Source: Luteitalea sp. | Lineage (GTDB): Bacteria > Acidobacteriota > Vicinamibacteria > Vicinamibacterales > Vicinamibacteraceae | DNA: 64,000 bases | Assembly (NCBI GenBank): GCA_009377605.1 | Contig: WHTT01000019.1 | Coordinates: 21,512-85,511 of the forward strand | Direction: 5' to 3' | Shown: positions 1 through 8,693 of the stretch, one piece after another | Position numbering within the stretch: the first letter of the stretch is position 1 | How the letters are laid out: each line of letters opens with the position of its first letter | Notes under the pieces: generated by a model | What the model was told of the DNA's origin: nothing | The model's database searches: none | The model's input: the letters and a program-made list of their open reading frames with translations, nothing else | Translations under genes and position numbers: made by a program

Positions 1-845
1 GTGGCGTTCACCGATTCCTCCCGCGCGAGAACCTCGGACTCAACCGGTTCGTACCCGCCTTCGAGCGCCGACGGGCGGAAGTACGCAAACGCGCTTCCCC
101 GCACCTCGTTGCTCCCGGACTTGGTGATCACGTTGACCACGCCGCCGGTCGACTGGCCGTACTCCGCCTCGTACCCGCCCGTCTTTACCTGGATCTCCCG
201 CACGAAGTCGAACGGCACGCCATTCCCGAGCGAGCCGTGCAGAATCGAGTACGAGCCGAGCGCACCGTAGCCCGCGTTGGTGATGTTCACGCCGTCGACG
301 ACGTACTGGTTTTCGAGGCCGCTGCCGCCCGCAATCGACGGGTTGGCCATGCCGGTGCCGCCGCCGCTGCTCACGCCGGGGGCGATGTAGGTCGCATCGC
401 TCAGGCGCCGCCCGACCGGCACCTGTCGAAGCAGCTCTGCCGCGAGGTTCGCACCAACTGTCGTCGTGCTGCTGTCGATACCGGGCGGCGCGCCGCCGAC
501 TTCAATGGTCTCGACCAGCCCACCGACTTCCATCTTCAGCGAGAGGCTAATGGTCTCGCCCAGGCCCACGGTCACGTTCTCCCGCTCCAGCGTTCTCAGC
601 CCCAGCAACCTCACGTGGACCGTGTAGGTGCCCGGAACGAGGAGCGGCACCCGAAACTGCCCGTCGGCGCCGGTGCGGGCTTCCTTCAGGCCCCGATCGC
701 CGGTGACGGTGACCCTGGCGCCCGGAATGCCGAGTCCCTGCCAATCCACGACGATGCCGCTGATCGTGCCGGTGGTCTCTTGCGCGAGCAGGGGGCTCGA
801 CAAGGCGAGTAGTAGCAGGAGCGCCGAGCAGGGGAACAGCTTCAT
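1..845 (-). CDS. TonB-dependent receptor, N-terminal part (runs off window start)
   Basis: The first 281 codons of an outer-membrane receptor are visible; the rest lies beyond base 1. The reading starts with a signal peptide (KLFPCSALLLLLALSSPLLAQ), then a carboxypeptidase-regulatory beta-sandwich (TGTISGIVVDWQGLGIPGA, about residues 23-105) and the start of the TonB plug with the motifs ENQYVVDGVNITNAGYG, EYGQSTGGVVNVITKSGS and GSAFAYFRPSALEGG. This is the Oar-like architecture common in Acidobacteria. The ATG at 845 overlaps the TGA of the RES toxin upstream (ATGA), so translation may be coupled to the toxin-antitoxin pair. The plug is very close to that of the receptor at 2019-4952, which suggests tandem duplication. 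Substrate unknown. Confidence 0.9.
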   Translation of the reverse strand, partial: MKLFPCSALLLLLALSSPLLAQETTGTISGIVVDWQGLGIPGARVTVTGDRGLKEARTGADGQFRVPLLVPGTYTVHVRLLGLRTLERENVTVGLGETISLSLKMEVGGLVETIEVGGAPPGIDSSTTTVGANLAAELLRQVPVGRRLSDATYIAPGVSSGGGTGMANPSIAGGSGLENQYVVDGVNITNAGYGALGSYSILHGSLGNGVPFDFVREIQVKTGGYEAEYGQSTGGVVNVITKSGSNEVRGSAFAYFRPSALEGGYEPVESEVLAREESVNA

Positions 846-1348
846 GGTGACCTCTTCCTCCCTCGTGACGGGAACCGCTTTGTGCTGCGGCGCTCTGCGA
901 GCTGCCGCAGTCGGGCATCCCACCCGACGGGCTTTGGTGCGCCCGCGCGGATGCCACGCGCCTCCGGGTGTGCAGGATTGATAATGACGTTGTGTTCCAA
1001 CGAGACGATGACAGAGGGCACGAGCAGAACGGCAGACCGCTGCGCGTCGAACCATCGATCGCCGACCTCTCGGCTCGCTGCAGAGTCAGTGGCGTTCCAA
1101 CCCGGCACGTCCGTGACGTCGACACGCTCAACGCGGATTCCATCGAGGATATCGATAGTGATGCATACCGCGTCGGGCGCGAACTCCGAGATCCCTGCGC
1201 GCGCCAAGTACTCGAGCATTGCGAGCGACAGGCTGGAAGCGGCATAGATAACCGGCCGGCCCTTCGAATTCCATCGTCCGCCTCGCATCCCGGCGCCGGT
1301 GCCATCAAAGAGCTTGTGGCGCCCGGACCCGAGACGAAACACTCTCAT
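842..1348 (-). CDS. RES-domain toxin of an Xre/RES toxin-antitoxin pair
   Basis: A 168-residue protein with the RES signature: GGRWNSKGRPVIYAA with R25, E46 in AMLEYLA, and S112 in LVPSVIV, the three residues that name the family. Known RES toxins degrade NAD+ (NAD+ phosphorolysis or glycohydrolysis) and stop growth when the antitoxin is lost. The C-terminal 40 residues (rich in R and K) extend past the usual end of the family and run into the start of the receptor gene. Its ATG overlaps the TGA of the antitoxin gene (ATGA at 1345-1348) and its TGA overlaps the ATG of the receptor, so antitoxin, toxin and receptor read as a chain. Function is by family; activity is not shown here. Confidence 0.88.
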   Translation of the reverse strand: MRVFRLGSGRHKLFDGTGAGMRGGRWNSKGRPVIYAASSLSLAMLEYLARAGISEFAPDAVCITIDILDGIRVERVDVTDVPGWNATDSAASREVGDRWFDAQRSAVLLVPSVIVSLEHNVIINPAHPEARGIRAGAPKPVGWDARLRQLAERRSTKRFPSRGRKRSP

Positions 1349-1794
1349 ACCGGGAGGCCATACTCGAGACTGTAGAGCAAGTCCTCGACTTGCCGAGCGC
1401 CAAGCTCCGTCTGCGCGACCTCGACCGGGCGCCGCTTCTCGAGCATCGCGTGCGGCTCGGTTAGGAAACGCGCCGCGAGCACCGGGCTGGCCCAGACGTC
1501 TTGAGCGAGCGAGACGATGCGGGCCAAGCGGGCAAGCTTTTCGCTCTCGTCGAAGGTCAAGCGTTGTTTACGCCTGATGCGGCGCTTGAGCGTGGATTCT
1601 GGCACCACGATGTACGGCAGGTCGGCGAGGTCCACACCCAGCCGTGATCGCAGGTAGGCCACCACAGACCGATAGGCTCGAGGCGACAAGCCTTCTTCGA
1701 TGGCACGGATGAGATCCGCTGTCGTTCGCACGCGCCGGCCGACTGTGTGCTCACCGCCAAGCACCGTGACGATTTCGCTGATGTTCTCCAGCAT
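1345..1794 (-). CDS. Xre/MbcA/ParS-type antitoxin partner of the RES toxin
   Basis: A 149-residue protein beginning MLENISEIVTVLGGEHTVGR. The middle part (GLSPRAYRSVVAYLRSRLGV, then PESTLKRRIRRKQRLTFDES) looks like the helix-turn-helix region, and the C-terminal half (RLARIVSLAQDVW, then AARFLTEPHAMLEKRRPVEV) is the DUF2384 toxin-binding region of Xre-type antitoxins paired with RES toxins. I chose the ATG at 1794 because GGGAG lies 5-9 bases upstream and homology starts here; the open frame extends further but with low-complexity sequence. It should neutralise the downstream toxin and repress its own promoter; the inverted repeat at 1807-1842 is the likely operator. Confidence 0.85.
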   Translation of the reverse strand: MLENISEIVTVLGGEHTVGRRVRTTADLIRAIEEGLSPRAYRSVVAYLRSRLGVDLADLPYIVVPESTLKRRIRRKQRLTFDESEKLARLARIVSLAQDVWASPVLAARFLTEPHAMLEKRRPVEVAQTELGARQVEDLLYSLEYGLPV

Positions 1795-1806
1795 AGCACT
1801 CCCGGG

Positions 1807-1842
1807 GGACCACTTAGCACAGATTCTAGCACCAAATGGTCC
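1807..1842 (-). promoter_or_regulatory. Putative promoter/operator of the Xre/RES operon
   Basis: GGACCA (1807-1812) and TGGTCC (1837-1842) form an inverted repeat with a 24-base interior. Inside it the minus strand carries TAGAAT (complement of 1823-1828), a good -10 hexamer about 30 bases from the antitoxin ATG, and the plus strand carries TAGCAC twice (1815-1820 and 1827-1832). No convincing -35 hexamer is visible. The arrangement fits an autorepressed toxin-antitoxin promoter; this is inference. Confidence 0.4.
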
Positions 1843-1939
1843 ACGCGGGCAGAAGGGACACCAGTGCGGCCCTGTCGACGAGCAGCTCACCAGCAATGTG
1901 GCAAGCGCTCGAGTGTGTGGGGAAACTGCCAGGAGCGGC

Positions 1940-1967
1940 AGAGGGGAGCCGGGTTGGGCTCCCCTCT
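1940..1967 (-). terminator. Hairpin downstream of the receptor gene, terminator-like
   Basis: An 11-bp perfect stem (AGAGGGGAGCC / GGCTCCCCTCT) closes a 6-base loop GGGTTG about 50 bases past the stop of the receptor at 2019. No run of T follows on the minus strand, so it may end transcription weakly or protect the 3' end of the mRNA instead. Confidence 0.45.
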
Positions 1968-2018
1968 GGTGCGTGTCGGCTCGCCCGTAGCGTTTCACGG
2001 GCGGTGGTAGGCGAAGCG

Positions 2019-4952
2019 TTAGAACTGGAACCGGATCCCGAATCTGACCTGCCGCGGATTCTGGTACTGCAGAACGCGACCAAAGTCCGGATTGTCAGAC
2101 GGGAATGTGGACTGCGTGTAGTTATCGTAGTCGATCACGCCCTGTCTATCGAACAGGTTGAAGCTATCGAACAGCAGCACGAGGCGCTGTCCGCCGAGCC
2201 GGAGCGCATAGTCCAGGTGCACGTCGAACGTGGCCTCGACCGGCGTCCGATCACGGAATCCATCCAGGGTCTCGAACCCGGCGCCGCGTGGCGTCTCCGG
2301 TATCTCGCCGGAGCTGCGGTAGGCGGGGTTCGAGGCAAGCGCGGTCAGCGGTCGGCCGGAGCCGACGTTGAGACCGAGTCCGGCATTGAGCCCCATGTCG
2401 AACGTGTAGTTGCCGTAGACCTTGACCTGGTGTGGTCGATCATTCGGCAGCGGACCGGCGCCCGCCTCTCCCAGGAACCGGATGTCGCCAAGGAAGCCGA
2501 ACTGGCGACCGACCGTCGAGTAGCTCGGGTCGTTGGTCGGGAAGTCGAAGAGCGACGTGATGGCCGGATCCGACTGGCCATTGTCGTTCCGGAAGAAGCC
2601 CTCGAACGATCCGTGGAGTCGAGACCAGCGGTACGAGCCCATGACCTGCCAGTTGTCTGACAGGCGCTTGTCCGCCGTGAGCTCGACCGCGTCGTAGTCG
2701 TGGATCGCTTTTTCGAACGACGAGCCGAACTCTGGAAAGCTGACCACCGTGTCCTCGTCTGGGTTCGTGATGAAGTACTCCACGCTGCCGAGCCCGTCCG
2801 CCGTCTCCGGGAGGAAGTACGCGACCATCGGCGCCGTGCCGATGTCTTCGAGAATCCGGCCGAACCGCCGCCGCGTGTACCGAACACCGAGGTTGAGGCC
2901 TGGCGCCGCTTCGAACTCGAAGCCGACGAGCGCCTCATCGAGGTAGGTCGACTTGGCGTCCGGGTCGAAGTCCGAGCTACTCAGACCGGCGAGCTGCTCA
3001 TGGTCGGTGATGAAGCTTTCCCCATCGGTGCTCGTGGCCACGCCGTCCGGAATGGGTTGCGTCAACGCAGCATCGAAGTAGTCGGCGCGGGTCACGGCGG
3101 CGTCGTTCGAGAGGGCGCGCGCCGCCAAGTCGTTCGGAATCTTCGCGAAGAAACGGCCCCAGTTGGCGTACAGCTTCGAGCGGCCGTTGCCGAGCAGGTC
3201 GTAAGTGGCGCCGATGCGCGGCGCCCAGTTGCCATCCCACTTGAAGCTGTCCAGGTTGCCAACCAGCTCCTGCTGCTCGTAGCGGAGACCCGGCTTGATG
3301 GTGAGCCGATTACCAACGCGCCAGGTGTCCTGCACGAAGAAGCTCAGGTACTGCTGCTCGGTGCCGCGGACGTTGCTCAGGTTGGCCCGGGTGACGCTGT
3401 AGATCTGGCCGAAGTTCACGTCCGGCAATACGTCAACCTGGGCGCCAGTGACGGTCACCGCGCCGCTCGGCAGTGTGATCGGCGGCCCCGTCCGTTCGAT
3501 GGTGTTGTCGTACTTGATGTCTTCGAAGAGCAGACCATATCGCACTTGGTGGTCGCCGAGGTAATGGGTGGACTTGGCCTGATACTGGAAGTTCTCACCG
3601 TCGTTCCCCACCTCGTAGAAGCCGATGCCGCCCGTGGTCCTAATAGGGTCGGTCCTTCGGTCCGTGAACTGCCATTCATCGAACTCGGGCGTCTCCTCGA
3701 TGCTGTTCTGTGCGCGGGCGAAGGAGGCCTCCACCAACCAGCGGGGCGTCATCGCCGCCTCGTACTTCACCACCTGGCTGTGGCCACCGTACGTCAGATC
3801 ACTGAAGCCCGTCGTCTCGTCGCGGAGCAGTGACGTGCGACGCTGCGGACCAATGTCACCCTCGGACGGGTCGCCGAAGAAGGACGCATCCAGCCGATGG
3901 TTGTCGGCCACCTGGAATGTGCCCTTGGCCGAGTACGCGAAGACACGCCGGTCGCGGTCCACCTCACCCAACGAGCTGAGCGGCGCGTTCTCCGGAGCGA
4001 GGAAAGTACGCGTCTCCCACTGCGGGTCGATCGCACCAAAGAAAAATACGCGGTTCTGCAGCACGGGACCGCCGATCTCAAAGCCGGCGTCATTCAGCTG
4101 CGTTGCTGTCGTGTTCACGGCCTCTGACCGCGACAGGCTCTCGGACACAACCGGCGTCCAGTCCCCTTCAAGAGCATCTGGCTGGAAGTAGGCGAAGGCG
4201 CTGCCGTTGAACGTATTCGATCCGCTCTTGGTGATGACGTTTACAACGCCGCCGGTCGACTGGCCGTACTCTGCCTCATACCCGGCCGTCTTCACCTGGA
4301 CCTGGTCCATGAAATCGAACGGCGTGCCGTTGCCAAGCGAGCCGAACACAATCGAGTACGACCCAATAGCGCCGTAGCCGGCGTTCGTGATGTTCACGCC
4401 GTCAACGACGTATTGGTTCTCGAGACCGCTGCCACCGGTGATCGATGGGTTCATCTCCCCAACCATCCCGCTGCTGCTCACTCCTGGCGCTAGATACAGC
4501 GTGTCTGCTAAGCGCCGACCGACCGGCGCGCGTTGGAAGAGCTCACTCGAAAGGTTCGCCCCTGCGGTGGTCGAAGTCATGTCGACAATTGGTGCGCCCG
4601 CAGCGACCTCGACCGTCTCAGCCAAGCCGCCGACCTGCATCTCCATGGAGAGATCGATGGTCTGACCAAGGCGAACCACCACGTTGCCCTGTTCGAGTGT
4701 TTTGAAGCCGTCGAGCGTCACCCGAACCGAGTAGCTACCAGGCACCAGGAACGGCACGCGAAATCGCCCCTGCGCGTCGGTGAGCGCTTCTTTGGCGCCC
4801 TGACCTCCGGTCACGAGGACGGTCGCCGCCGGGATGCCGAGTCCCTGTGAGTCCACGACGCTGCCGGTGATCGCACCCGTCGTCTCTTGAGCCAGCGCCG
4901 GGCTCGCAAGGGCGAGCATCAGCGCCAGCACGATAAACATTCTTCCCTTCAT
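2019..4952 (-). CDS. TonB-dependent receptor, Oar-like, complete
   Basis: A 977-residue outer-membrane receptor. Signal peptide MKGRMFIVLALMLALASPALA, carboxypeptidase-regulatory domain (TGAITGSVVDSQGLGIPAA, about 25-110), TonB plug (residues about 120-260 with ENQYVVDGVNITNAGYG and GYEAEYGQSTGGVVNVITKS) and a long beta-barrel ending in aromatic QVRFGIRFQF, the usual outer-membrane C-terminus. GGGGGAGG lies 6 bases before the ATG. It is the close relative of the receptor at 1-845; the toxin-antitoxin pair sits between the two. Such receptors in Acidobacteria are thought to import glycans, peptides or chelates; nothing here identifies the substrate, and no TonB, ExbB or ExbD is nearby. Confidence 0.93.
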   Translation of the reverse strand: MKGRMFIVLALMLALASPALAQETTGAITGSVVDSQGLGIPAATVLVTGGQGAKEALTDAQGRFRVPFLVPGSYSVRVTLDGFKTLEQGNVVVRLGQTIDLSMEMQVGGLAETVEVAAGAPIVDMTSTTAGANLSSELFQRAPVGRRLADTLYLAPGVSSSGMVGEMNPSITGGSGLENQYVVDGVNITNAGYGAIGSYSIVFGSLGNGTPFDFMDQVQVKTAGYEAEYGQSTGGVVNVITKSGSNTFNGSAFAYFQPDALEGDWTPVVSESLSRSEAVNTTATQLNDAGFEIGGPVLQNRVFFFGAIDPQWETRTFLAPENAPLSSLGEVDRDRRVFAYSAKGTFQVADNHRLDASFFGDPSEGDIGPQRRTSLLRDETTGFSDLTYGGHSQVVKYEAAMTPRWLVEASFARAQNSIEETPEFDEWQFTDRRTDPIRTTGGIGFYEVGNDGENFQYQAKSTHYLGDHQVRYGLLFEDIKYDNTIERTGPPITLPSGAVTVTGAQVDVLPDVNFGQIYSVTRANLSNVRGTEQQYLSFFVQDTWRVGNRLTIKPGLRYEQQELVGNLDSFKWDGNWAPRIGATYDLLGNGRSKLYANWGRFFAKIPNDLAARALSNDAAVTRADYFDAALTQPIPDGVATSTDGESFITDHEQLAGLSSSDFDPDAKSTYLDEALVGFEFEAAPGLNLGVRYTRRRFGRILEDIGTAPMVAYFLPETADGLGSVEYFITNPDEDTVVSFPEFGSSFEKAIHDYDAVELTADKRLSDNWQVMGSYRWSRLHGSFEGFFRNDNGQSDPAITSLFDFPTNDPSYSTVGRQFGFLGDIRFLGEAGAGPLPNDRPHQVKVYGNYTFDMGLNAGLGLNVGSGRPLTALASNPAYRSSGEIPETPRGAGFETLDGFRDRTPVEATFDVHLDYALRLGGQRLVLLFDSFNLFDRQGVIDYDNYTQSTFPSDNPDFGRVLQYQNPRQVRFGIRFQF

Positions 4953-5136
4953 AATGGCCTCCCCCTGGGGGTTTGGAAGAGCCCTCGTAGCCTAAGCGCC
5001 GCCGAGAAGGGCAGCGCCCCGTTCACGAAAGCTGGATGGGCAGTCGAGCCGCTCAAGTGCATGCATTGCGCGTGCCAGCCCAGCCGTTTTTGAGGAGAAA
5101 TCGCTCACGGCGATCCGCAGGGACCATGGACCCGGA

Positions 5137-5179
5137 GCAGCCTGCAGAATGGATTAATTCGCTAGGAATTGCAGGCTGC
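5137..5179. repeat. Inverted repeat in the divergent receptor promoter region
   Basis: GCAGCCTGCA (5137-5146) and TGCAGGCTGC (5170-5179) are perfect 10-base inverted arms around a 23-base AT-rich interior. It could bind a dimeric regulator of either receptor or form a hairpin in a leader; the sequence alone does not decide. Confidence 0.5.
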
Positions 5180-5340
5180 GCCAGGGGCCGTGAGCGTGCA
5201 ACCGCGTTCCGTCGATATTCCGGATCCATGACACGAGGCCGGCACGACGCCACGACCAGACGCGAATCCAAGGCGTTGAATCGAACAAATCCAATTGGTC
5301 GGTGGACTGCTGGTCCAGAGCCGGCGAGGCTAAATGACGG

Positions 5341-5369
5341 TTATGTAAATTGCCGAGCTGGCGTATAAT
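5341..5369 (+). promoter_or_regulatory. Putative promoter of the receptor at 5536
   Basis: TATAAT at 5364-5369 is a perfect -10 hexamer; 17 bases upstream is TTATGT (5341-5346), a weak -35. This would leave a leader of about 160 bases before the GAGGAGG ribosome binding site at 5521-5527. Confidence 0.45.
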
Positions 5370-5535
5370 GCTCCCTACTTGTCTGATTGCAGCCCTGCTC
5401 GAGCAAGGTAGATTGGCCCTTGAGCGTAGATGTTCGTGTGTCCAGGGGTGGCGTCCGGAGCTCTTTTCGTAGTTAATTCTTGATAGCGAGCAGACAAGTC
5501 GTAGGGGTAGTTTCACGGATGAGGAGGCCAGTCCC

Positions 5536-8500
5536 ATGCGTAAATGTGCGCTTGTCTCGTTGATGGCACTCGCCCTGGCGCTTCCGGCTCTTGCCCAGGA
5601 GCAGCGGGCATCGATCGAAGGCATCGTCACGGACAGCTCAGGAGCCGTGCTCCCAGGCGTCACCGTCGAAGCCAGAAGCGCGAGCGGTGCGCTCGTCTCG
5701 ACCGTGACTAATGACGTTGGCGCGTTCCGCTTCCCGGCCCTCGCCCCCGGACTCTACGAGGTCTCGGCCACACTCGAGGGGTTCCAAGGCCAGAAGTACG
5801 AGAAGGTCGAGGCACTCCTTGGCCAGATCAAGCGGCTGGCGTTCAGCCTCGAGCTGGGAGGTCTCGCCGAGCAGGTGCAGGTCACCGCCGAAACACCGCT
5901 CGTAGACGTGAGGCAGAGCGCGCGCTCCACCAGCCTTCGCGCCGAGCAGATCGAGCTGCTGCCGAAGGGGCGCGACTTCAGCACGTTGGTCACGCAGGTC
6001 TCGGGCGCCAACATCGAGCCCCGGCTGGGCGGGATCTCGGTTGACGGCGCGAGTGCTGGCGAGAACCGCTTCATCCTCGACGGCATGGAGACGACCGACA
6101 TCGAGCACGGCGTCTCCGGCAAACAGGTGATCGTCGACTTCATCGAGGAGTTCCAGGTGAAGTCGAGCGGCTACACGGCGGAGTTCGGCGGCTCGACCGG
6201 CGGTGTCATCAACATCATCACCAAGAGCGGCACCAGCGAGTTCCATGGGACGGGGCTCCTGAGCTACGAGGGGAGCGCGCTGAGCGGCGGCCGATATTCG
6301 TTCGGCTCTGGCACGACGATCGGCGATTTCGGCGGTTCCACCGGCGCAGCGCCCACCGCGGCCGGAGGCCGTCCGACCCTGCGCCTCAACCCCCTGACCA
6401 ACGAGATGGAGTACGTGGAATATCCGGAGGATGACAGCTACCGTGTCGAGCCGGGGTTTGCCGTCGGTGGCCCGATCGTCCGCGAGAAAGCGTGGTTCTA
6501 CGCCGCGTACATGCCCTCGTTCATCGAGCACGAGCGATCGGTGGAGCTGCTCAGCGGCGGGACAGTGGCCGAGAATCAGAAGGATACACGCCATTTCTTC
6601 ACCGGTAACCAAACGGCACAGCTCGGCGACAGGCTCCGGACGCGCGTGGCCTTCAACAACAGCTACCGGAAGCGAGACGGCCTCCTTCCGGCGCTCGACG
6701 GCACCGATCCCGAGGGCGCGGCGTACGATCTCGTGCGAGAGTACCCGAACTGGACCCTGTCCGGCACGGCCGACTGGGTGGCGAGGTCGGATCTCTATTT
6801 CGGCTTCCGTGCTGGGTACTACTTCTCCGACTTTTACGACACTGACTTCCCCACGGGGCCGCGGCTCTCCTTCCCGTCGTTTGGCAACACCGATTTCGTC
6901 GGCACCAACGGTGTGCCGGTACCTGCCGAGCTCCAGCGCGGCCAGGGCTTCTCGAGCTTCCCGGCCGGTGCGGCGTTCTCCACCGAGTTCGACAAGCAGA
7001 AGCGCTTCAATCTCCAGGCTGACGCTACGTGGTACGCACGGTTCGCCGGCCAGCATCAGATCAAGGGCGGCGTCCAAGTCGATCGCATCGGCAACGAGGT
7101 ACTCTCGGGCGAAGCCGGTAACCTGGTGCGAGTCCATTGGGGCGAGCCGCTCCCGAGCGGGGTGCCGCTGCAGGAGGGTCCCTTCGGTTACTACCAGGTA
7201 CGCAGTAACGGTGTTGATCCCAAGCGGGGCTTCATCACGGAGGGGAACGTCAGCACGACCAACGTGGGGCTGTTCATTCAAGACGCGTGGACGGTTGCGG
7301 ACCGCCTCACGATCAATGCGGGTCTCCGCACCGAGCGCGAGCGCGTGCCGGCATACGCGCTGGGGCCAGACTTTCCGGAGTACGGCATCGAGTTCGACTT
7401 CCAGGACAAGCTGGCGCCGCGCCTCGGTGTGGCGTGGGACCTCACGGGGGACGGCAGGTGGAAGACCTACGCGTCCTGGGGCGTGTTCTACGACATCTTC
7501 AAGCTGGAGCTGCCGCGCGGTGCCTGGGGCGGCGACAAGTGGCTCGAGTATTACTACACACTCGACACGTATGATTGGACGTCGCTCGTCAGCAACGCCG
7601 ACTGCCCGCCGGCCTGTTCCGGCACGCTCATTCGAGGGCCAATCGACTTTCGGCACGTATCGCTTGGTTTCGACCCGGAGTCTGGCGAGGGGATCGATCC
7701 GAACCTCAAGCCGATGCGCTTGCAAGAAGCCGCCGTGGGCCTCGAGCGCCAGCTCACCAATGTGATGGCCGTCGGCGTCCGCTACCTGCGCAAGCAGATC
7801 GACCGCGCCGTCGAGGATACCGGCGCGCTCGACGCAGCCCAGAACGAGATCTACGTTATCGCCAACCCCGGCGAAGGTCTTGCCGAGTTCGCGCACCCAG
7901 GCGTGGGACTGCCGAAGGGACAGCGAGACTATGATGCGGTGGAGCTCTCACTCGACAAGCGCTACGCAGATAACTGGTCGCTGCGTCTGAGCTATCTCTG
8001 GAGCCGACTCGACGGCAACTACGCGGGTCTGTCGCAGAGCGACGAGAACGGGCGCACCAGCCCGAACGTGGGCCGTCTCTTCGACTACCCGGCCATGATG
8101 TTCGACGAGCACGGCCAGCCGGCACTCGGACGCCTGCCAACCGATCGCCCGCACCAGTTCAAGGCACAGGGCCTGTACTCGTTTGCATTCGGGACCAGCG
8201 TTGGCGTGAACTACTACATCGGGAGCGGCGTGCCCGTCACCCGCGAGATCGGCATCTATCCGCCGAACAACCTTCCGGTCCAATACCACGGGCGGTTGAG
8301 CGACGGGCGCACGGATGTGTACTCGCAGACGGACCTGTCCATCCAGCATGAGTTCAGGCTAGGCGTCAGCCGGCGCATGCAGCTCGAGTTCAACGTGCTC
8401 AACCTGTTCGATCAGAAAGCGGCGATCGGCAAGTGGCAGACTTACCAGCTCACCAATGGCATCAGTCTGCCGGACGAGGATCAGTTCTATGCTGGTCAGC

Positions 8501-8616
8501 TCGACTTCGATCAACTGATTCAGGAGCAGGGCGTGACACAGGATCCGCGATTCCTGCAGGATTCGTGGTACCAGTTCCCAATCACCGCGCGCTTCGGCGT
8601 GAAGTTCCTGTTCTAA
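5536..8616 (+). CDS. TonB-dependent receptor, Oar-like, complete
   Basis: A 1026-residue receptor with signal peptide (MRKCALVSLMALALALPALA), regulatory domain with the typical opening RASIEGIVTDSSGAVLPGVT, plug with NRFILDGMETTDIEHG and AEFGGSTGGVINIITKSGT, and a barrel ending RFGVKFLF. GAGGAGG sits 8 bases before the ATG. Unlike the two receptors at 1-845 and 2019-4952, its plug and barrel are clearly diverged, so it is not a recent copy. Cysteines near residue 690 (NADCPPACSG) probably form a loop disulphide. It is monocistronic: a strong hairpin follows the stop and the next genes converge on it. Substrate unknown. Confidence 0.93.
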   Translation: MRKCALVSLMALALALPALAQEQRASIEGIVTDSSGAVLPGVTVEARSASGALVSTVTNDVGAFRFPALAPGLYEVSATLEGFQGQKYEKVEALLGQIKRLAFSLELGGLAEQVQVTAETPLVDVRQSARSTSLRAEQIELLPKGRDFSTLVTQVSGANIEPRLGGISVDGASAGENRFILDGMETTDIEHGVSGKQVIVDFIEEFQVKSSGYTAEFGGSTGGVINIITKSGTSEFHGTGLLSYEGSALSGGRYSFGSGTTIGDFGGSTGAAPTAAGGRPTLRLNPLTNEMEYVEYPEDDSYRVEPGFAVGGPIVREKAWFYAAYMPSFIEHERSVELLSGGTVAENQKDTRHFFTGNQTAQLGDRLRTRVAFNNSYRKRDGLLPALDGTDPEGAAYDLVREYPNWTLSGTADWVARSDLYFGFRAGYYFSDFYDTDFPTGPRLSFPSFGNTDFVGTNGVPVPAELQRGQGFSSFPAGAAFSTEFDKQKRFNLQADATWYARFAGQHQIKGGVQVDRIGNEVLSGEAGNLVRVHWGEPLPSGVPLQEGPFGYYQVRSNGVDPKRGFITEGNVSTTNVGLFIQDAWTVADRLTINAGLRTERERVPAYALGPDFPEYGIEFDFQDKLAPRLGVAWDLTGDGRWKTYASWGVFYDIFKLELPRGAWGGDKWLEYYYTLDTYDWTSLVSNADCPPACSGTLIRGPIDFRHVSLGFDPESGEGIDPNLKPMRLQEAAVGLERQLTNVMAVGVRYLRKQIDRAVEDTGALDAAQNEIYVIANPGEGLAEFAHPGVGLPKGQRDYDAVELSLDKRYADNWSLRLSYLWSRLDGNYAGLSQSDENGRTSPNVGRLFDYPAMMFDEHGQPALGRLPTDRPHQFKAQGLYSFAFGTSVGVNYYIGSGVPVTREIGIYPPNNLPVQYHGRLSDGRTDVYSQTDLSIQHEFRLGVSRRMQLEFNVLNLFDQKAAIGKWQTYQLTNGISLPDEDQFYAGQLDFDQLIQEQGVTQDPRFLQDSWYQFPITARFGVKFLF

Positions 8617-8649
8617 TTGCACGGAGTCGTTAGGCGGCCCACCGTCGTC

Positions 8650-8690
8650 GCGCCCTGCCAACACCTTTGCGGGTGGCAGGGCGCTTCTGT
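8650..8690 (+). terminator. Rho-independent terminator after the receptor gene
   Basis: GCGCCCTGCCA (8650-8660) pairs perfectly with TGGCAGGGCGC (8674-8684), an 11-bp GC-rich stem followed by TTCTGTT. It lies between converging genes and could serve the receptor and the HEPN gene. Confidence 0.7.
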
Positions 8691-8693
8691 TGC

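Larger units (their letters stand above)
4953..5535. other. 583-base intergenic region between divergent receptor genes
   Basis: No convincing gene. It holds the start signals of the two divergent receptors, an inverted repeat at 5137-5179 and a -10 hexamer at 5364-5369. Short open frames here lack codon bias and ribosome binding sites and were not called. Confidence 0.6.

Noticed and set aside
1795..1998. An N-terminal extension of the first antitoxin by 68 residues
   Set aside because: It is rich in serine, proline and cysteine, covers the terminator-like hairpin and the operator, and has no similarity to Xre-type antitoxins.
5036..5368. A 110-codon plus-strand frame in the receptor promoter region
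   Set aside because: No codon bias, no ribosome binding site, and it runs over the inverted repeat and the -10 hexamer.
5638..7896. A 752-codon open frame on the minus strand opposite the receptor at 5536
   Set aside because: It is the reverse frame of a GC-rich gene with strong codon bias; it has no signal peptide, no family motifs and no ribosome binding site.
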